This document shows, piece by piece, positions 5,862-15,099 of a DNA stretch of 64,000 nt. The notes beneath the pieces are model-generated. The model was not told the DNA's origin. It saw only the letters and a program-made list of their open reading frames with translations, and did not search any database. Source of the DNA: Clostridia bacterium. Lineage in GTDB: Bacteria; Bacillota_A; Clostridia; Christensenellales; Aristaeellaceae. The stretch spans positions 75,184-139,183 of the forward strand of contig JAFWYA010000014.1 of the NCBI GenBank assembly GCA_017517815.1, in the 5' to 3' direction. The translations under genes were made by a program, and so were the position numbers. Each line of letters opens with the position of its first letter. The stretch's first letter is position 1.

Positions 5862-8087
5862 TTATGAAAGATGTTTCGTCTGCTGCCCCACACGGCAGAA
5901 AGCCAGCCGGTGCAGCGGACGGGTGCACAGCACATAGAACAGCTTGGCATAAAACCGTTCGTCGGGGTACACCGCATCCTCGGCGTCGGCGATAATCACG
6001 CAGTCGAATTCCAGCCCCTTGACCAGACCTGCGTCCATCACCTGCACGCCGCCTTCGAACACGTCGTCGCCCTGCGTGACCAGCCTTGCGCCATCCAGCG
6101 CCTTATGAAGCGCGCGGGCGGCCTTTTCCGTTTTGACAATAATGGCAATGTTGAAAAAGCCCTCGTTTTTCCATGCTTCGATCTGCTCATTGATCAGCGC
6201 GATGCGCTGCTTTTCATCCTGCGCATGCAGATGCAGCGGCGGCTGACCGTGGCGCAGCACGGGCTTGGCCTCGCCTGCACCCGCAACAGGGTGGCGCGCC
6301 ATCACCGCAAAGGCCGTCTGCATAATTTCGACGGTGCTGCGATAGGCGGTGCTCAGATGCGTGACCGTGACCGGTGCGTCAAAAATGCCGTTTTGCAGCG
6401 CATCCCAGCTGCGCAGGCCCTCATCGCCGTAGATGCCCTGGCACAGATCGCCCACCAGTGTAAACGCATCATGGCGGAACAGCACGCGCAGCGCCTTGAC
6501 CTGCAGGGGCGACACATCCTGCCCCTCGTCGATGACCACATGCTTTACGTCCATGCGTTCCAGCCCGTACAGCCCTCGCGCAAGCAGCAGCAGTGCGGGC
6601 AGGTCCTCCGGCGCACAGCGCTTTTTGGCCAGCATCGGCTGCGTGGCCTGCCACACGGGCAGATAACGCTCGTCCGCCTGCGCCAGCCGCCTGAGGAACT
6701 CGCCGTACACCGTCAAAAGATCCATCGAGCCCCACAGGGCGTCGTAGTCCTTCAGCAGCTGCTTCTGGCGTGTCTTCAGCTCCTCCAGCCGTTCATCGCG
6801 CGCGTCAAACAGCTTGCGGGCGCGTTCGCGGCGCTCCGGGCCGTCGGGCATGGCGCGCAAAAGCTGGTTCAGCTTGTCGTCCGCCATTTTCTGCAGCTTT
6901 TCAGCCACCTGCTCCATGGCGCGCTTCAGGCGATCAGCCACGACCTTGCGCGTTTTCTGCAGGCGCACCTCCAGCGGGAAATGCCTGAACTCGCGCAGAA
7001 AGTAGCGCTGCATGTCATCGGCGGATACCAGCACCGTCTGCCCCAGCTTCACATGCACCTTGGGAATGCACTCTTCCTCCCACTGTGCAAGAAAACGTTC
7101 CAGTTCACCGTACACATCCAGGGAGCCTTTCAGCCGGAGCACATTGTCCAGCTCGTCGCGCTGAGCCTTTGTCATGTGCAGGCGTTCGCTCAGCCGTGCC
7201 GTCTGGGCAAGCTTTGGCATCTTCTTTTGCAGAAGCGCCCGGCACAGCTGCTCAAACGTCAGCTGCTTTACCTGATCCACGCCAAGGTCGGGCAGCACCC
7301 GGCTGATATAGCTCAAAAACAGCGGGTTGGGCGCAAGGATCAGCACTTCCTGCGGACGCAGGGTCTTTTGCAGGCGGTACAGCATCCACGCCACACGGTG
7401 CAGTGCGATGGTGGTTTTGCCGCTGCCCGCCACGCCCTGCACGCACAAAGGCTGCATGGGATCGTAGCGGATCACGGCGTTCTGCTCGGCCTGAATGGTG
7501 GTGACCACCTCGCGAAGTCTGGCCGTGGTCACCTGCGACAGCGCGTCGGTCAGAAATTTCTCCTGCCCCACAACGCCCGTGTCCTGCATGCCGACCATCT
7601 CGCCATCTGCAATGGTGAACATGCGCTTCAGGGTCATCTCACCGCGTACGCAGCCGTCGGGCGCATCGTAGCTCACCTCGCCCACCTGACCGGAATAGTA
7701 CAGGTTGGCTACGGGGCTGCGCCAGTCATGCACGCACACCTGATACTCCGGCGTTTTCAGCACGCCCCAGCGGCCGATATACACCGGCGCGTTCACGCCG
7801 GGCCGCATGCCGGCCATGGCGGGCGTGCCCGGGGCCGGAGTGAAGTCCAGCCTGGCAAAATAGGGCGATTTCACGCTCAGGCGCAGCTGATGCAGCGTTT
7901 GCAGCGTCATGCGCATGATCTGCTGCTGCACCACCGCATCGCTGGATCCGTCGTCCTGCACCATGAGGTAGCGGTCGCTGCCGTTTTCAATGCCCAGCGC
8001 GCGTTCGCATTTGCGAAGCTCGCCGCCGACGGTTTCAAGGGTTTGTGTCAGATGTTCCTGTTCCAGCTGCCATTGGGTTTGGTCCAT
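5862..8087 (-). CDS. helD: HelD-type UvrD/Rep-like ATPase (RNA polymerase recycling)
   Basis: A 741-residue superfamily-1 helicase-like ATPase. HelD proteins bind RNA polymerase and release it from DNA, and relatives give rifamycin tolerance. Visible features are an N-terminal charged helical arm (1-35), the HelD hallmark DWRSPVANLYYSG (121-133), Walker A GVAGSGKT (218-225), a long charged coiled-coil insert (about 390-450), Walker B VVIDEGQD, and helicase motifs such as STAYRST. GGAGGTGA lies 7 bases before the ATG. The leader upstream contains a hairpin with a T run on this strand and a competing hairpin, suggesting attenuation. The gene appears monocistronic. Confidence 0.92.
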   Translation of the reverse strand: MDQTQWQLEQEHLTQTLETVGGELRKCERALGIENGSDRYLMVQDDGSSDAVVQQQIMRMTLQTLHQLRLSVKSPYFARLDFTPAPGTPAMAGMRPGVNAPVYIGRWGVLKTPEYQVCVHDWRSPVANLYYSGQVGEVSYDAPDGCVRGEMTLKRMFTIADGEMVGMQDTGVVGQEKFLTDALSQVTTARLREVVTTIQAEQNAVIRYDPMQPLCVQGVAGSGKTTIALHRVAWMLYRLQKTLRPQEVLILAPNPLFLSYISRVLPDLGVDQVKQLTFEQLCRALLQKKMPKLAQTARLSERLHMTKAQRDELDNVLRLKGSLDVYGELERFLAQWEEECIPKVHVKLGQTVLVSADDMQRYFLREFRHFPLEVRLQKTRKVVADRLKRAMEQVAEKLQKMADDKLNQLLRAMPDGPERRERARKLFDARDERLEELKTRQKQLLKDYDALWGSMDLLTVYGEFLRRLAQADERYLPVWQATQPMLAKKRCAPEDLPALLLLARGLYGLERMDVKHVVIDEGQDVSPLQVKALRVLFRHDAFTLVGDLCQGIYGDEGLRSWDALQNGIFDAPVTVTHLSTAYRSTVEIMQTAFAVMARHPVAGAGEAKPVLRHGQPPLHLHAQDEKQRIALINEQIEAWKNEGFFNIAIIVKTEKAARALHKALDGARLVTQGDDVFEGGVQVMDAGLVKGLEFDCVIIADAEDAVYPDERFYAKLFYVLCTRPLHRLAFCRVGQQTKHLS

Positions 8088-8162
8088 TTGTTTTCACCTC
8101 CGCTTTTTTCAGGATGCAGCGCCCCTTCGTTCGTGGCCGGACGCAGAGGAAAAAGGGGATGC

Positions 8163-8225
8163 AAAAAGCCACCGGTTTTGCACATTCAAAGCGGCAAAAC
8201 ATGCGGTGGCGCAGAGGTTTTGGCC
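8163..8225 (-). promoter_or_regulatory. Putative transcription attenuator in the helD leader
   Basis: On the minus strand GCCACCG and GTTTTGC (8210-8194, with a 3-base bulge) pair with GCAAAAC and CGGTGGC (8181-8168), followed at once by five T residues: an intrinsic terminator about 75 bases before the helD start. The 5' arm can instead pair with an upstream stretch at 8217-8225 (GGCCAAAAC with GTTTTGCC), which would break the terminator. Two mutually exclusive stems of this kind are the hallmark of attenuation. What would switch them is not visible. Confidence 0.6.
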
Positions 8226-8317
8226 TGCGGCGGACGGGTCAGACCCACAGCAGGCAGATTTTTCTTCGGGGAGGTTTATTCATTTCGACAAATGCGCGGC
8301 CGATTCCTGCATCAGCC

Positions 8318-8346
8318 TTGCGTGAAAGCCGCGGTTGTGATACCAT
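8318..8346 (+). promoter_or_regulatory. Promoter of the COG2509 flavoprotein operon
   Basis: TTGCGT (8318-8323), 17-base spacer and TACCAT (8341-8346) with TGA just before the -10. Confidence 0.5.
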
Positions 8347-8383
8347 ACACCCATCGAAATGCAATTGTTAAGGAGGGCTTGGA

Positions 8384-10003
8384 ATGCTGCGAGTGCACCA
8401 GCTGGCGCTGCCGCTTGACGATGCCATGCATCTGGACGACGCCATGCTTCGCCGCATGTGCGCGCGGGCGCTGAAGGTGGCGGAAAACCGCATCGCACAG
8501 GTGCGCATGAGCAAGCGCAGCGTGGATGCGCGCGGGCGCGAAGGGGCCAAATTTACCCTCACCGTCGACGTGACCCTGCGTGAAAGCGCACAGGAGGAGC
8601 GGCTGGCCGCCAAGTTCAAGCCCAATCAGGTGGCATACATCCCGGGAGGGCTCACCGACGGCGCGGCGGATGTTTTCAGCCTGTCTTTGCCCCCCTGGCC
8701 GAAGGACCGCAAGCGTCCTGTGGTGGTGGGCGCGGGCCCGGCAGGGCTGTTCTGCGCGCTGGCGCTGGCCGTGCGCGGCGCAAGACCCATCCTGATCGAA
8801 CGCGGGCGCAGCGTGGACGAGCGCGCGCGCGATATTGAAACGCTGGAATCCGACGGTCTGCTTGACCCCGAAAGCAATGTGCTCTTCGGCGAGGGAGGAG
8901 CAGGTGCGTTTTCCGACGGCAAGCTCACCTGCGGCCTCAACAGCCCGCATATCCGCACGGTGCTCAAAACCCTGTGCCTGTGCGGCGCGCCGGAGGATAT
9001 CCTCACTGCGCAAAAGCCCCACATCGGCACTGACGAACTGCGCGGCGTGCTGAAAAAAGCGCGCGCAAAGCTCATCGAACTGGGCGCGGAGGTACGCTTC
9101 AGCTGCCGTCTGACAGGGCTGGACATCCGCAATGGCCGCGTGTGCGCCGCAAAGCTGGCGGACGGTGTGATCGAAACCCAGGACGTGTTTCTGGCCATCG
9201 GCCACAGCGCGCGCGACACCTACGAATGGCTGTTTGAGCTGGGTCTGCCCATGCAGCCCAAGCCATTTGCCATCGGAGCGCGCATCGAGCATCTGCAGCG
9301 CGACATCGACCGCGCGCAGTACGGCGCATCCGCCGGGCATAAAGCGCTGCCTCCTGCAGAATACAAACTGAATGTACCCACGCCTGATGACCGCGGCGTA
9401 TACACCTTCTGCATGTGTCCCGGCGGACAGGTCATCAACACCTCCAGCGAGAAGGATGGCGTGAACGTCAACGGCATGAGCCTGCATGCCCGCAACGGCG
9501 TCAATGCCAACGCCGCCGTGCTGGTGGGCGTGCGCCCTGAGGACTTTGGCAGCGATCATCCGCTGGCAGGCGTACAGTTTCAGCGGCAGATCGAGCAGGC
9601 GGCCTTCCGCCGCACGGGCAGTCTGAAGGCTGTGTGCCAGCGCGTGGCGGATCTTCTGGAGGACATGCCCAGCACCGCTTTGGGCTCTGTGCTGCCGGGC
9701 TATCGCCCCGGTGTGGAAATGGGCACGCTTCGCGGCATTCTGCCCGACTTCGCGGTGGACAATATCCGCAGCGCGCTGCCCCGGCTGGGCAGAAAGCTGC
9801 GCGGCTTTGACTTTGGCGATGCGCTGCTCACAGGCCCCGAAACGCGCTCTTCCTCCCCGCTGAGGATGCTGCGCGACCCAAAGCGCGAAAGCCCCATCGG
9901 CGGGCTGTATCCGCTGGGCGAGGGCGCGGGTTATGCAGGCGGCATCGTATCGGCGGCGGTGGATGGACTTTTGGCAGGCATGGAGGTTTATGGCAATGAT
10001 TAA
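8384..10003 (+). CDS. FAD-dependent dehydrogenase-like protein (COG2509)
   Basis: A 539-residue flavoprotein. After an ~80-residue N-terminal domain comes the FAD-binding GAGPAG motif (116-121) in RPVVVGAGPAGLFCALALA, followed by the family segments GGAGAFSDGKLTCG and FLAIGHSARDTYEWL, and the C-terminal YPLGEGAGYAGGI dinucleotide-binding loop. This layout matches the uncharacterised COG2509 dehydrogenase family, whose substrate is unknown. AAGGAGGG precedes the ATG by 7 bases. It overlaps the HAD gene by 8 bases, and both belong to a co-directional set running to 13.6 kb. Confidence 0.9.
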   Translation: MLRVHQLALPLDDAMHLDDAMLRRMCARALKVAENRIAQVRMSKRSVDARGREGAKFTLTVDVTLRESAQEERLAAKFKPNQVAYIPGGLTDGAADVFSLSLPPWPKDRKRPVVVGAGPAGLFCALALAVRGARPILIERGRSVDERARDIETLESDGLLDPESNVLFGEGGAGAFSDGKLTCGLNSPHIRTVLKTLCLCGAPEDILTAQKPHIGTDELRGVLKKARAKLIELGAEVRFSCRLTGLDIRNGRVCAAKLADGVIETQDVFLAIGHSARDTYEWLFELGLPMQPKPFAIGARIEHLQRDIDRAQYGASAGHKALPPAEYKLNVPTPDDRGVYTFCMCPGGQVINTSSEKDGVNVNGMSLHARNGVNANAAVLVGVRPEDFGSDHPLAGVQFQRQIEQAAFRRTGSLKAVCQRVADLLEDMPSTALGSVLPGYRPGVEMGTLRGILPDFAVDNIRSALPRLGRKLRGFDFGDALLTGPETRSSSPLRMLRDPKRESPIGGLYPLGEGAGYAGGIVSAAVDGLLAGMEVYGND

Positions 10004-10673
10004 AGGCGTTCTTTTTGATATGGACGGTGTTTTGCTGGATACCGAGCGTACGGGCCGCAGCATTTTTCTGGACGAATGCGCCCGCCGCGGCTTTCCGCAG
10101 ATGGACGAAAAGAAATACGAGCTGCTTCTGGGCAACACCTACGAGCGCGACCGCGAACTGATGACCGAAATGATGGGCCCGGATTTTCCCTTTGAGGAAA
10201 TGTACGCTGCCTACCGTGAGGAGCTGAAAAACACCGCCATCCGCGGCGAGCTGCCCTGCCGTCCCGGCGTGGCCGAATGCATGCGGGAGCTCAAAGCCCG
10301 CGGCCTTCGCATCGCGCTGGCCACCAGCACCGCCCGCCAGATCGTGGAAACCTATCAGCAGCACATTCCCGAGCTGTGCGATGTGTTCGACTTCATGGTC
10401 TGCGGCGCTGAGGGCGGCCGCAGCAAGCCCGCCCCCGACATCTACCTGAAGGCCGCCGCAGGCCTTGGGCTTGATATCAGCGAATGTGTGGGCGTCGAGG
10501 ACAGCCTCAACGGTCTCAAAAGTCTGACCGCCGCCGGTGCTGTGCGCGTGATGGTGCCCGATTTGCTTCCCTGCGACGAACGCTTTGCCGGCGTGGTCGA
10601 TCACGAGCTTGAAAGCCTTGTGCAGCTGCCCGGCCTCATCGACCGGCTGAACCTTGGCGCACGCGTGCGCTGA
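9996..10673 (+). CDS. HAD superfamily hydrolase (beta-phosphoglucomutase-like)
   Basis: A 225-residue cytoplasmic phosphatase or mutase of HAD subfamily I. The nucleophile motif FDMDGVLLDTE is at residues 6-16, motif II is LATSTA, and the Lys of motif III lies in GRSKPAPDIYLKAA, followed by the acidic motif GVEDSLNG. A helical cap between motifs I and II is consistent with subclass IA. Likely substrates are sugar phosphates or similar metabolites, which sequence alone cannot settle. The ATG at 9996 is 9 bases after GGAGG; an ATG at 9990 is too close. The start overlaps the end of the flavoprotein gene, indicating translational coupling. Confidence 0.9.
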   Translation: MIKGVLFDMDGVLLDTERTGRSIFLDECARRGFPQMDEKKYELLLGNTYERDRELMTEMMGPDFPFEEMYAAYREELKNTAIRGELPCRPGVAECMRELKARGLRIALATSTARQIVETYQQHIPELCDVFDFMVCGAEGGRSKPAPDIYLKAAAGLGLDISECVGVEDSLNGLKSLTAAGAVRVMVPDLLPCDERFAGVVDHELESLVQLPGLIDRLNLGARVR

Positions 10674-10694
10674 CACCCGAAAGGAGAAAACCAT

Positions 10695-11186
10695 ATGCAA
10701 AATCTGCAAATGCAGCTTTTACAGCTTCTGCAGGAGGACTGCCGACTGCCGCTGGAAAAGCTGGCCACCATGACGGGTACCACCATGGAAGAGGTCGCCG
10801 CCGCCATTGAAAAGATGGAGGACGACGGCGTCATTCTGCGCTATTCCCCCGTCATCAACTGGGACAAGACCGACCGCGAGCGCGTAGAGGCCATGATCGA
10901 AGTGCGCGTCACCCCGCAGCGCGATCAGGGTTTTGACGCCATCGCCAAGCGCGTGTACCGCTTTGACGAGGTCAAGAGCGTGTACCTCATGAGCGGCGCG
11001 TACGACCTGCTGCTGCTGGTAGAGGCGCACACGCTGAAGGAACTGGCCTATTTTGTGCACACCAAGCTTTCCACCCTCGAGCACGTCACCGGCACGGCCA
11101 CGCACTTTGTGCTCAAGCGCTACAAGTCCGACGGCGTGATCTTTGAAGGCAAAAACGACGACAAGAGGCTGGTGGTGACCGCGTGA
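10695..11186 (+). CDS. Lrp/AsnC family transcriptional regulator
   Basis: A 163-residue regulator with an N-terminal helix-turn-helix (LEKLATMTGTTMEEVAAAI; then DGVILRYSPVINW) and a C-terminal RAM/effector domain (VRVTPQRDQGFDAIAKRV, SVYLMSGAYDLLLLVEA). Lrp/AsnC proteins sense amino acids and control their metabolism. Its stop codon overlaps the GTG start of the adjacent aminotransferase, so the pair is translationally coupled. Regulation of that aminotransferase, and of itself, is the likely role. AAGGAG precedes the ATG. Confidence 0.92.
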   Translation: MQNLQMQLLQLLQEDCRLPLEKLATMTGTTMEEVAAAIEKMEDDGVILRYSPVINWDKTDRERVEAMIEVRVTPQRDQGFDAIAKRVYRFDEVKSVYLMSGAYDLLLLVEAHTLKELAYFVHTKLSTLEHVTGTATHFVLKRYKSDGVIFEGKNDDKRLVVTA

Positions 11187-12364
11187 GTCTGGATGCTTCC
11201 CGTTATCTCAACCCTGATATCGTGGCTGTGCCCAAAAGCGGCATCCGCAAGTTTTTTGACGTGGCGGCCACCATGCCGGGCGCAATCTCGCTGGGTGTGG
11301 GCGAGCCGGATTTCGTAACGCCCTACCACATCCGCAACGCCGCCATCGACAGCCTGCTCGACGGCGAAACGCAGTATACCTCCAACTGGGGCCTGCTTTC
11401 CCTGCGCGAGGAGATCGCGTATTATATGGAAACCCGCTTCCAGCTGAAGTATGACCCCAAAAACGAGATCCTTGTCACCGTGGGCGCCAGCGAGGGCATC
11501 GACCTCAGCCTGCGCGTGCTTCTCAACCCCGGCGACGAGGTGCTCATTCCCGAGCCCAGCTATGTCAGCTACGCCCCGGGCGTCATCTTCGCGGGCGGCA
11601 AACCCGTGCCCATGCCCACCTTTGAAAAGGACGCCTTCGTGCTGACGCCCGAGGCAGTCGAGGCTGCCGTAACGCCCCGCACCAAGGCCATCATCCTGCC
11701 CTACCCCAACAACCCCACCGGCGCGGTGCTTGGCAGGGAGCAGCTGGAAAAGCTGGCGGAGATCTTCATCCGCCGCGACCTGATCGTCATTTCCGACGAG
11801 ATCTATGCCGAGCTCAGCTACGGCGCGCCGCATGTAAGCATCGCAGCCCTGCCCGGCATGCACGAGCGTACCATCGTTCTCAACGGCTTTTCGAAGTCCT
11901 TTGCCATGACGGGCTGGCGCATGGGCTACATCTGCGCACCCGCGGCATTTTGCGATGTGATGTGCAAAATTCACCAGTACACCATCCTGTGCGCGCCCCG
12001 TCAGGGACAGGTAGCCGCCGAGCAGGCGCTCAGGCGCGGCCGCGAGGACGGTTATCAGGACGTGAAAACCATGCGCGAAAGTTACGATCAGCGCCGCCGC
12101 CTGATGGTGAGCGCCTTCCGCGACATGGGCCTTACCTGTTTTGAGCCGCTGGGCGCGTTCTATGTGTTCCCGGGCATCAAAAACACCGGCCTTACCAGCG
12201 AGGTGTTCTGCGAGCGGCTGCTGCGCGAACAAAAAGTGGTGGCCGTGCCCGGCACCGCCTTTGGCCACAGCGGCGAAGGCCACATCCGCTGCAGCTACGC
12301 CACGGGTCTTAACAAGCTGCAGGAAGCGCTGGAGAGAATGGCGAAATTTGTCAAAGCGCTGTAA
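11183..12364 (+). CDS. Class I/II pyridoxal-phosphate aminotransferase
   Basis: A 393-residue PLP enzyme of the aspartate/aromatic aminotransferase group (fold type I). The Schiff-base lysine is Lys238 in NGFSKSFAMTGWRMGY. Other family features are GVGEPDFVTP near the N-terminus, YTSNWG, PNNPTG, and ISDEIYAEL before the lysine. It transfers amino groups between an amino acid and a 2-oxo acid in the cytoplasm; the amino acid is not evident. It starts with GTG overlapping the regulator's TGA (frame GTGA). Lrp-aminotransferase pairs of this kind are common in Firmicutes and Archaea. Confidence 0.93.
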   Translation: MSLDASRYLNPDIVAVPKSGIRKFFDVAATMPGAISLGVGEPDFVTPYHIRNAAIDSLLDGETQYTSNWGLLSLREEIAYYMETRFQLKYDPKNEILVTVGASEGIDLSLRVLLNPGDEVLIPEPSYVSYAPGVIFAGGKPVPMPTFEKDAFVLTPEAVEAAVTPRTKAIILPYPNNPTGAVLGREQLEKLAEIFIRRDLIVISDEIYAELSYGAPHVSIAALPGMHERTIVLNGFSKSFAMTGWRMGYICAPAAFCDVMCKIHQYTILCAPRQGQVAAEQALRRGREDGYQDVKTMRESYDQRRRLMVSAFRDMGLTCFEPLGAFYVFPGIKNTGLTSEVFCERLLREQKVVAVPGTAFGHSGEGHIRCSYATGLNKLQEALERMAKFVKAL

Positions 12365-12388
12365 GCAACGATCAAACGAGGTGTTCCC

Positions 12389-13570
12389 ATGAAAAAAACG
12401 CTCATCTGGCTGCTTCTTCTGTGCCTGAGCCTGTGCTATGGCGTCATGGCGGAAGGCGATCTGGAAGAGGTATCCATCACCATTTTTGACACCGACGGCA
12501 CGGTGGACGAAACGGCCAGCGTGGAAACTGACGGCGAAGACGAGCCCGCTCCTGAGCCCACGCCGGACCCCTCGCAGCCCGTCTACGAGGCCGACGGCTC
12601 CATCCTGCTCACTATGAGCTTCACCGGCGACTTCACCATCGGCGACAATGTGCAGTCCTCCGGCACGTCGATGTTTGAGAAGGAGCTCAAAAAGCAAAAC
12701 GGCGACATCCACTTTCCCTTCCGCAACATCAGGGACGAGCTGCTCAAAGACGACCTGACCATGATCAACTTTGAAGGCACGCTCACCACCGCCGGGCGCA
12801 ACCGCGACAAGCTGGAAAATTCCTTCCTCTTCCGCGCCGACCCCGGCTATGTGGACATGCTCGCCCCCGGCGGCGTGGACACCGTGTCGCTTGAAAACAA
12901 CCATGTGCTGGATATGGGCACAGACGGTCTTCAGGAGACCAAGGACGTGCTGACCGCCGCCGGCATCCCCTATGCCAGCGAGGACGAGCCAGCCATTCTC
13001 ACCGTCAAGGGCGTCAAAATCGGCTCGCTGGCTTATCAGACTTTCGGCGGACGGCACGACGAGCTGATCGCAAAGGTGCCCGGCGATATTCAGGCCCTGC
13101 GCGACGCAGGCTGCCAGATCGTGATTGTCAGCTATCACTGGGGCAACGAAAAGGACTACGCCCCCAACGACAATCAGGTACGCCTTGGCCGCGCCACCAT
13201 TGACGCGGGCGCTGATCTGGTCATCGGCCACCACAGCCACCGCATCAACCCCATCGAATACTACAACGGCAAGTACATCTGCTATTCGCTGGGCAATTTT
13301 TCCTTCGCCGGCAACAGCAAGCCCGACGATATGGCCACCTATGTGTTCCAGATCCGCATGCGTATTGACAAGCACGGCGAGTTGTCCAACGACGCCATCA
13401 AGATCATCCCCTGCCGCATCTCCAGCCGCACCGACTACAACGACATGGCCCCCACCCCCTACACCAAGGACACCAGCATCGAGGCCGTGCTCAAAACCCT
13501 TCGCAGCAACGGCAAAAAGCTGGAATACGCCGTGCAGGAATATCCCCTCCTGTGGCCGGATGAGGAATAA
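12389..13570 (+). CDS. Secreted CapA-family protein
   Basis: A 393-residue exported protein. A signal peptide (MKKTLIWLLLLCLSLCYGVMA) is followed by an acidic, Pro-rich linker (to about residue 65) and a CapA/PGA_cap calcineurin-like domain: TMSFTGDFTIGD, MINFEGTLT, VSLENNHVLDMG, VSYHWGNE, VIGHHSHRINPIEYYNGK and YSLGNFSFAG. CapA proteins take part in poly-gamma-glutamate capsule attachment or synthesis. capB/capC partners are absent here, so a different cell-surface role is equally possible. GAGGTG precedes the ATG. It is last in the co-directional group and ends before a strong terminator. Confidence 0.88.
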   Translation: MKKTLIWLLLLCLSLCYGVMAEGDLEEVSITIFDTDGTVDETASVETDGEDEPAPEPTPDPSQPVYEADGSILLTMSFTGDFTIGDNVQSSGTSMFEKELKKQNGDIHFPFRNIRDELLKDDLTMINFEGTLTTAGRNRDKLENSFLFRADPGYVDMLAPGGVDTVSLENNHVLDMGTDGLQETKDVLTAAGIPYASEDEPAILTVKGVKIGSLAYQTFGGRHDELIAKVPGDIQALRDAGCQIVIVSYHWGNEKDYAPNDNQVRLGRATIDAGADLVIGHHSHRINPIEYYNGKYICYSLGNFSFAGNSKPDDMATYVFQIRMRIDKHGELSNDAIKIIPCRISSRTDYNDMAPTPYTKDTSIEAVLKTLRSNGKKLEYAVQEYPLLWPDEE

Positions 13571-13642
13571 CCGCCGGCTGAGCCGGTTTCACTCCGCCGA
13601 TGGGGCTGGATATCCAGCTTGACTTTCGCGCCCGCGACAAAT

Positions 13643-13690
13643 TTAAAAACCGCCCCGCCTTTTTCAGGCGGGGCGGTTGCTGTTTTCCCT
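13643..13690. terminator. Bidirectional terminator between capA-like and MATE genes
   Basis: ACCGCCCCGCC (13649-13659) pairs with GGCGGGGCGGT (13667-13677), an 11-bp stem with A/T tracts on both flanks. A perfect 14-bp palindrome (GCTGGATATCCAGC, 13605-13618) lies just upstream. Confidence 0.88.
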
Positions 13691-15078
13691 TACACGATGC
13701 GGTTGACCCACACGCGCTTCTTCAGCAGTATATAACCCAGAATGCTCTTGATGATGTCGATGAACTGGCAGATGGCGTACACCAGAATGATGGGCCACAC
13801 GGTGTTGACCGACAGCAAGCGCGCCATGGGAATGCTGATTACCCACAGATATACGCTGTCAAACAGGAAGGTAACCCATGTTTTGCCGCCGGAACGCAGC
13901 GTGAAGTAGGAGCAGTGGTTGAACGCATGCAGCAGTCCGGACACCGCCACCACGCGCAGGATGCCTGCGGCGATATCGCGCACCTCGGCGGTGGTGTTGT
14001 ACAGCATGGGGAACACCGGCGCAAATGCAAACATCAATACGCCCACCACAGCCGCGCCTGCCACCGAGAAGGTGAGAATGCGCCAGCAGCTGTCCTCGGC
14101 CTCTTCAAACTCGCCTGCGCCCAGGTGCTTGCCCACGATGATGCTGATGGCCGTGCCCATGGCCATCCAGATGATGTTGAACAGGTTCGAAATGGTGCTG
14201 GAAATATTGAGCGCCGCCACCACGGCAAGGCCGCGGGTGGAGTAGCTCTGTGTAAGCACCGCCATACCGGCCGACCACAGAAATTCGTTCACCAGCAGCG
14301 GCATGCCGCGGCGGAAGATATCGCCCGTGAGGGCCGCGGGAACGCGCAGGCTCTTGAACGCGCCGATAATGAAGGGCGCGTGATCGCTGTTGCGATGCGT
14401 CCAGCCGATGACAATGAGGCACTCCACATAGCGCGAGATGACCGTGGCCACAGCCGCGCCTTTCGCACCCATGGCCGGCGCGCCAAAATGGCCGAAGATG
14501 AGCACGTAATTCAGGCACAGGTTTACCAGAATGGCAATCACGCCCGCCTTCATGGGCAGCATCGTCTCGCCCGTTTCGCGCAGGGTGGATGCATACACCT
14601 GCGTCAGTGCAAAGGGCAAAAGCCCCCACAGCATCACGGCAAGGTACTCCGCGCCGTACACAGCCGTCGCGCCGATATCGCCCGTTTCGCTGCCCTCGTG
14701 CAGGTACAGGCCGATGAGCGTGTCGCCGAAGAAGCTGAAAATGATCAGCGCCGCCACGAAAATGAAGACTGCCAGCATCAGCTTGAAGCGGAAGGTATAG
14801 CGCACGCCCTGCTGGTCGTTCTTGCCATAGTACTGCGCGGTGAAAATGCCAGCGCCCGACAGGCCTCCGAAGATGCAGAGGTTAAAGACAAACATCACCT
14901 GGTTGACGATGGATACGCCGGTCATCTGCTCGGTTCCCACCGCGCCCACCATGATGTTGTCCAGCAGGGATACCAGGTTGGTCAGGCCGTTTTGCAGCAT
15001 GACCGGAACGGCGATGACCATCAGCATTTTGTAAAACGCCTTATCGCCAATGTAGCGTGAAAGTTTTTTGCTGCGCAT
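13690..15078 (-). CDS. MATE family efflux transporter
   Basis: A 462-residue integral membrane protein with about twelve hydrophobic segments in two related halves (MATE fold, as in NorM/MepA). These transporters export drugs or metabolites against Na+ or H+. Family-like segments include PVMLQNGLTNLVSLLDNIMVG in the first helix and the equivalent MPLLVNEFLWSAGMAV in the second half. GAAAGG lies 7 bases before the ATG. It starts 21 bases after the membrane glucosyltransferase gene on the same strand and is probably co-transcribed with it. The substrate is unknown. Confidence 0.92.
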   Translation of the reverse strand: MRSKKLSRYIGDKAFYKMLMVIAVPVMLQNGLTNLVSLLDNIMVGAVGTEQMTGVSIVNQVMFVFNLCIFGGLSGAGIFTAQYYGKNDQQGVRYTFRFKLMLAVFIFVAALIIFSFFGDTLIGLYLHEGSETGDIGATAVYGAEYLAVMLWGLLPFALTQVYASTLRETGETMLPMKAGVIAILVNLCLNYVLIFGHFGAPAMGAKGAAVATVISRYVECLIVIGWTHRNSDHAPFIIGAFKSLRVPAALTGDIFRRGMPLLVNEFLWSAGMAVLTQSYSTRGLAVVAALNISSTISNLFNIIWMAMGTAISIIVGKHLGAGEFEEAEDSCWRILTFSVAGAAVVGVLMFAFAPVFPMLYNTTAEVRDIAAGILRVVAVSGLLHAFNHCSYFTLRSGGKTWVTFLFDSVYLWVISIPMARLLSVNTVWPIILVYAICQFIDIIKSILGYILLKKRVWVNRIV

Positions 15079-15099
15079 AAAAATGCCTTTCTTCTGTGA

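Larger units (their letters stand above)
8088..8383. other. Divergent intergenic region between helD and COG2509 gene
   Basis: About 296 bases without a convincing gene. On the minus strand it is the helD leader and contains an attenuator-like pair of hairpins (8163-8225). On the plus strand it holds the COG2509 promoter at its right end. A short minus-strand frame of 36 codons (MVSQPRLSRK...) lies in the leader but has no clear ribosome-binding site. Confidence 0.6.

Noticed and set aside
5871..8474. An 867-codon plus-strand frame opposite helD
   Set aside because: It lies opposite the clear HelD coding sequence, has no ribosome-binding site and an unnatural residue mix.
11120..13375. A 751-codon minus-strand frame opposite the aminotransferase and CapA-like genes
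   Set aside because: Both plus-strand genes have motifs, ribosome-binding sites and coupling; the antisense frame has none.
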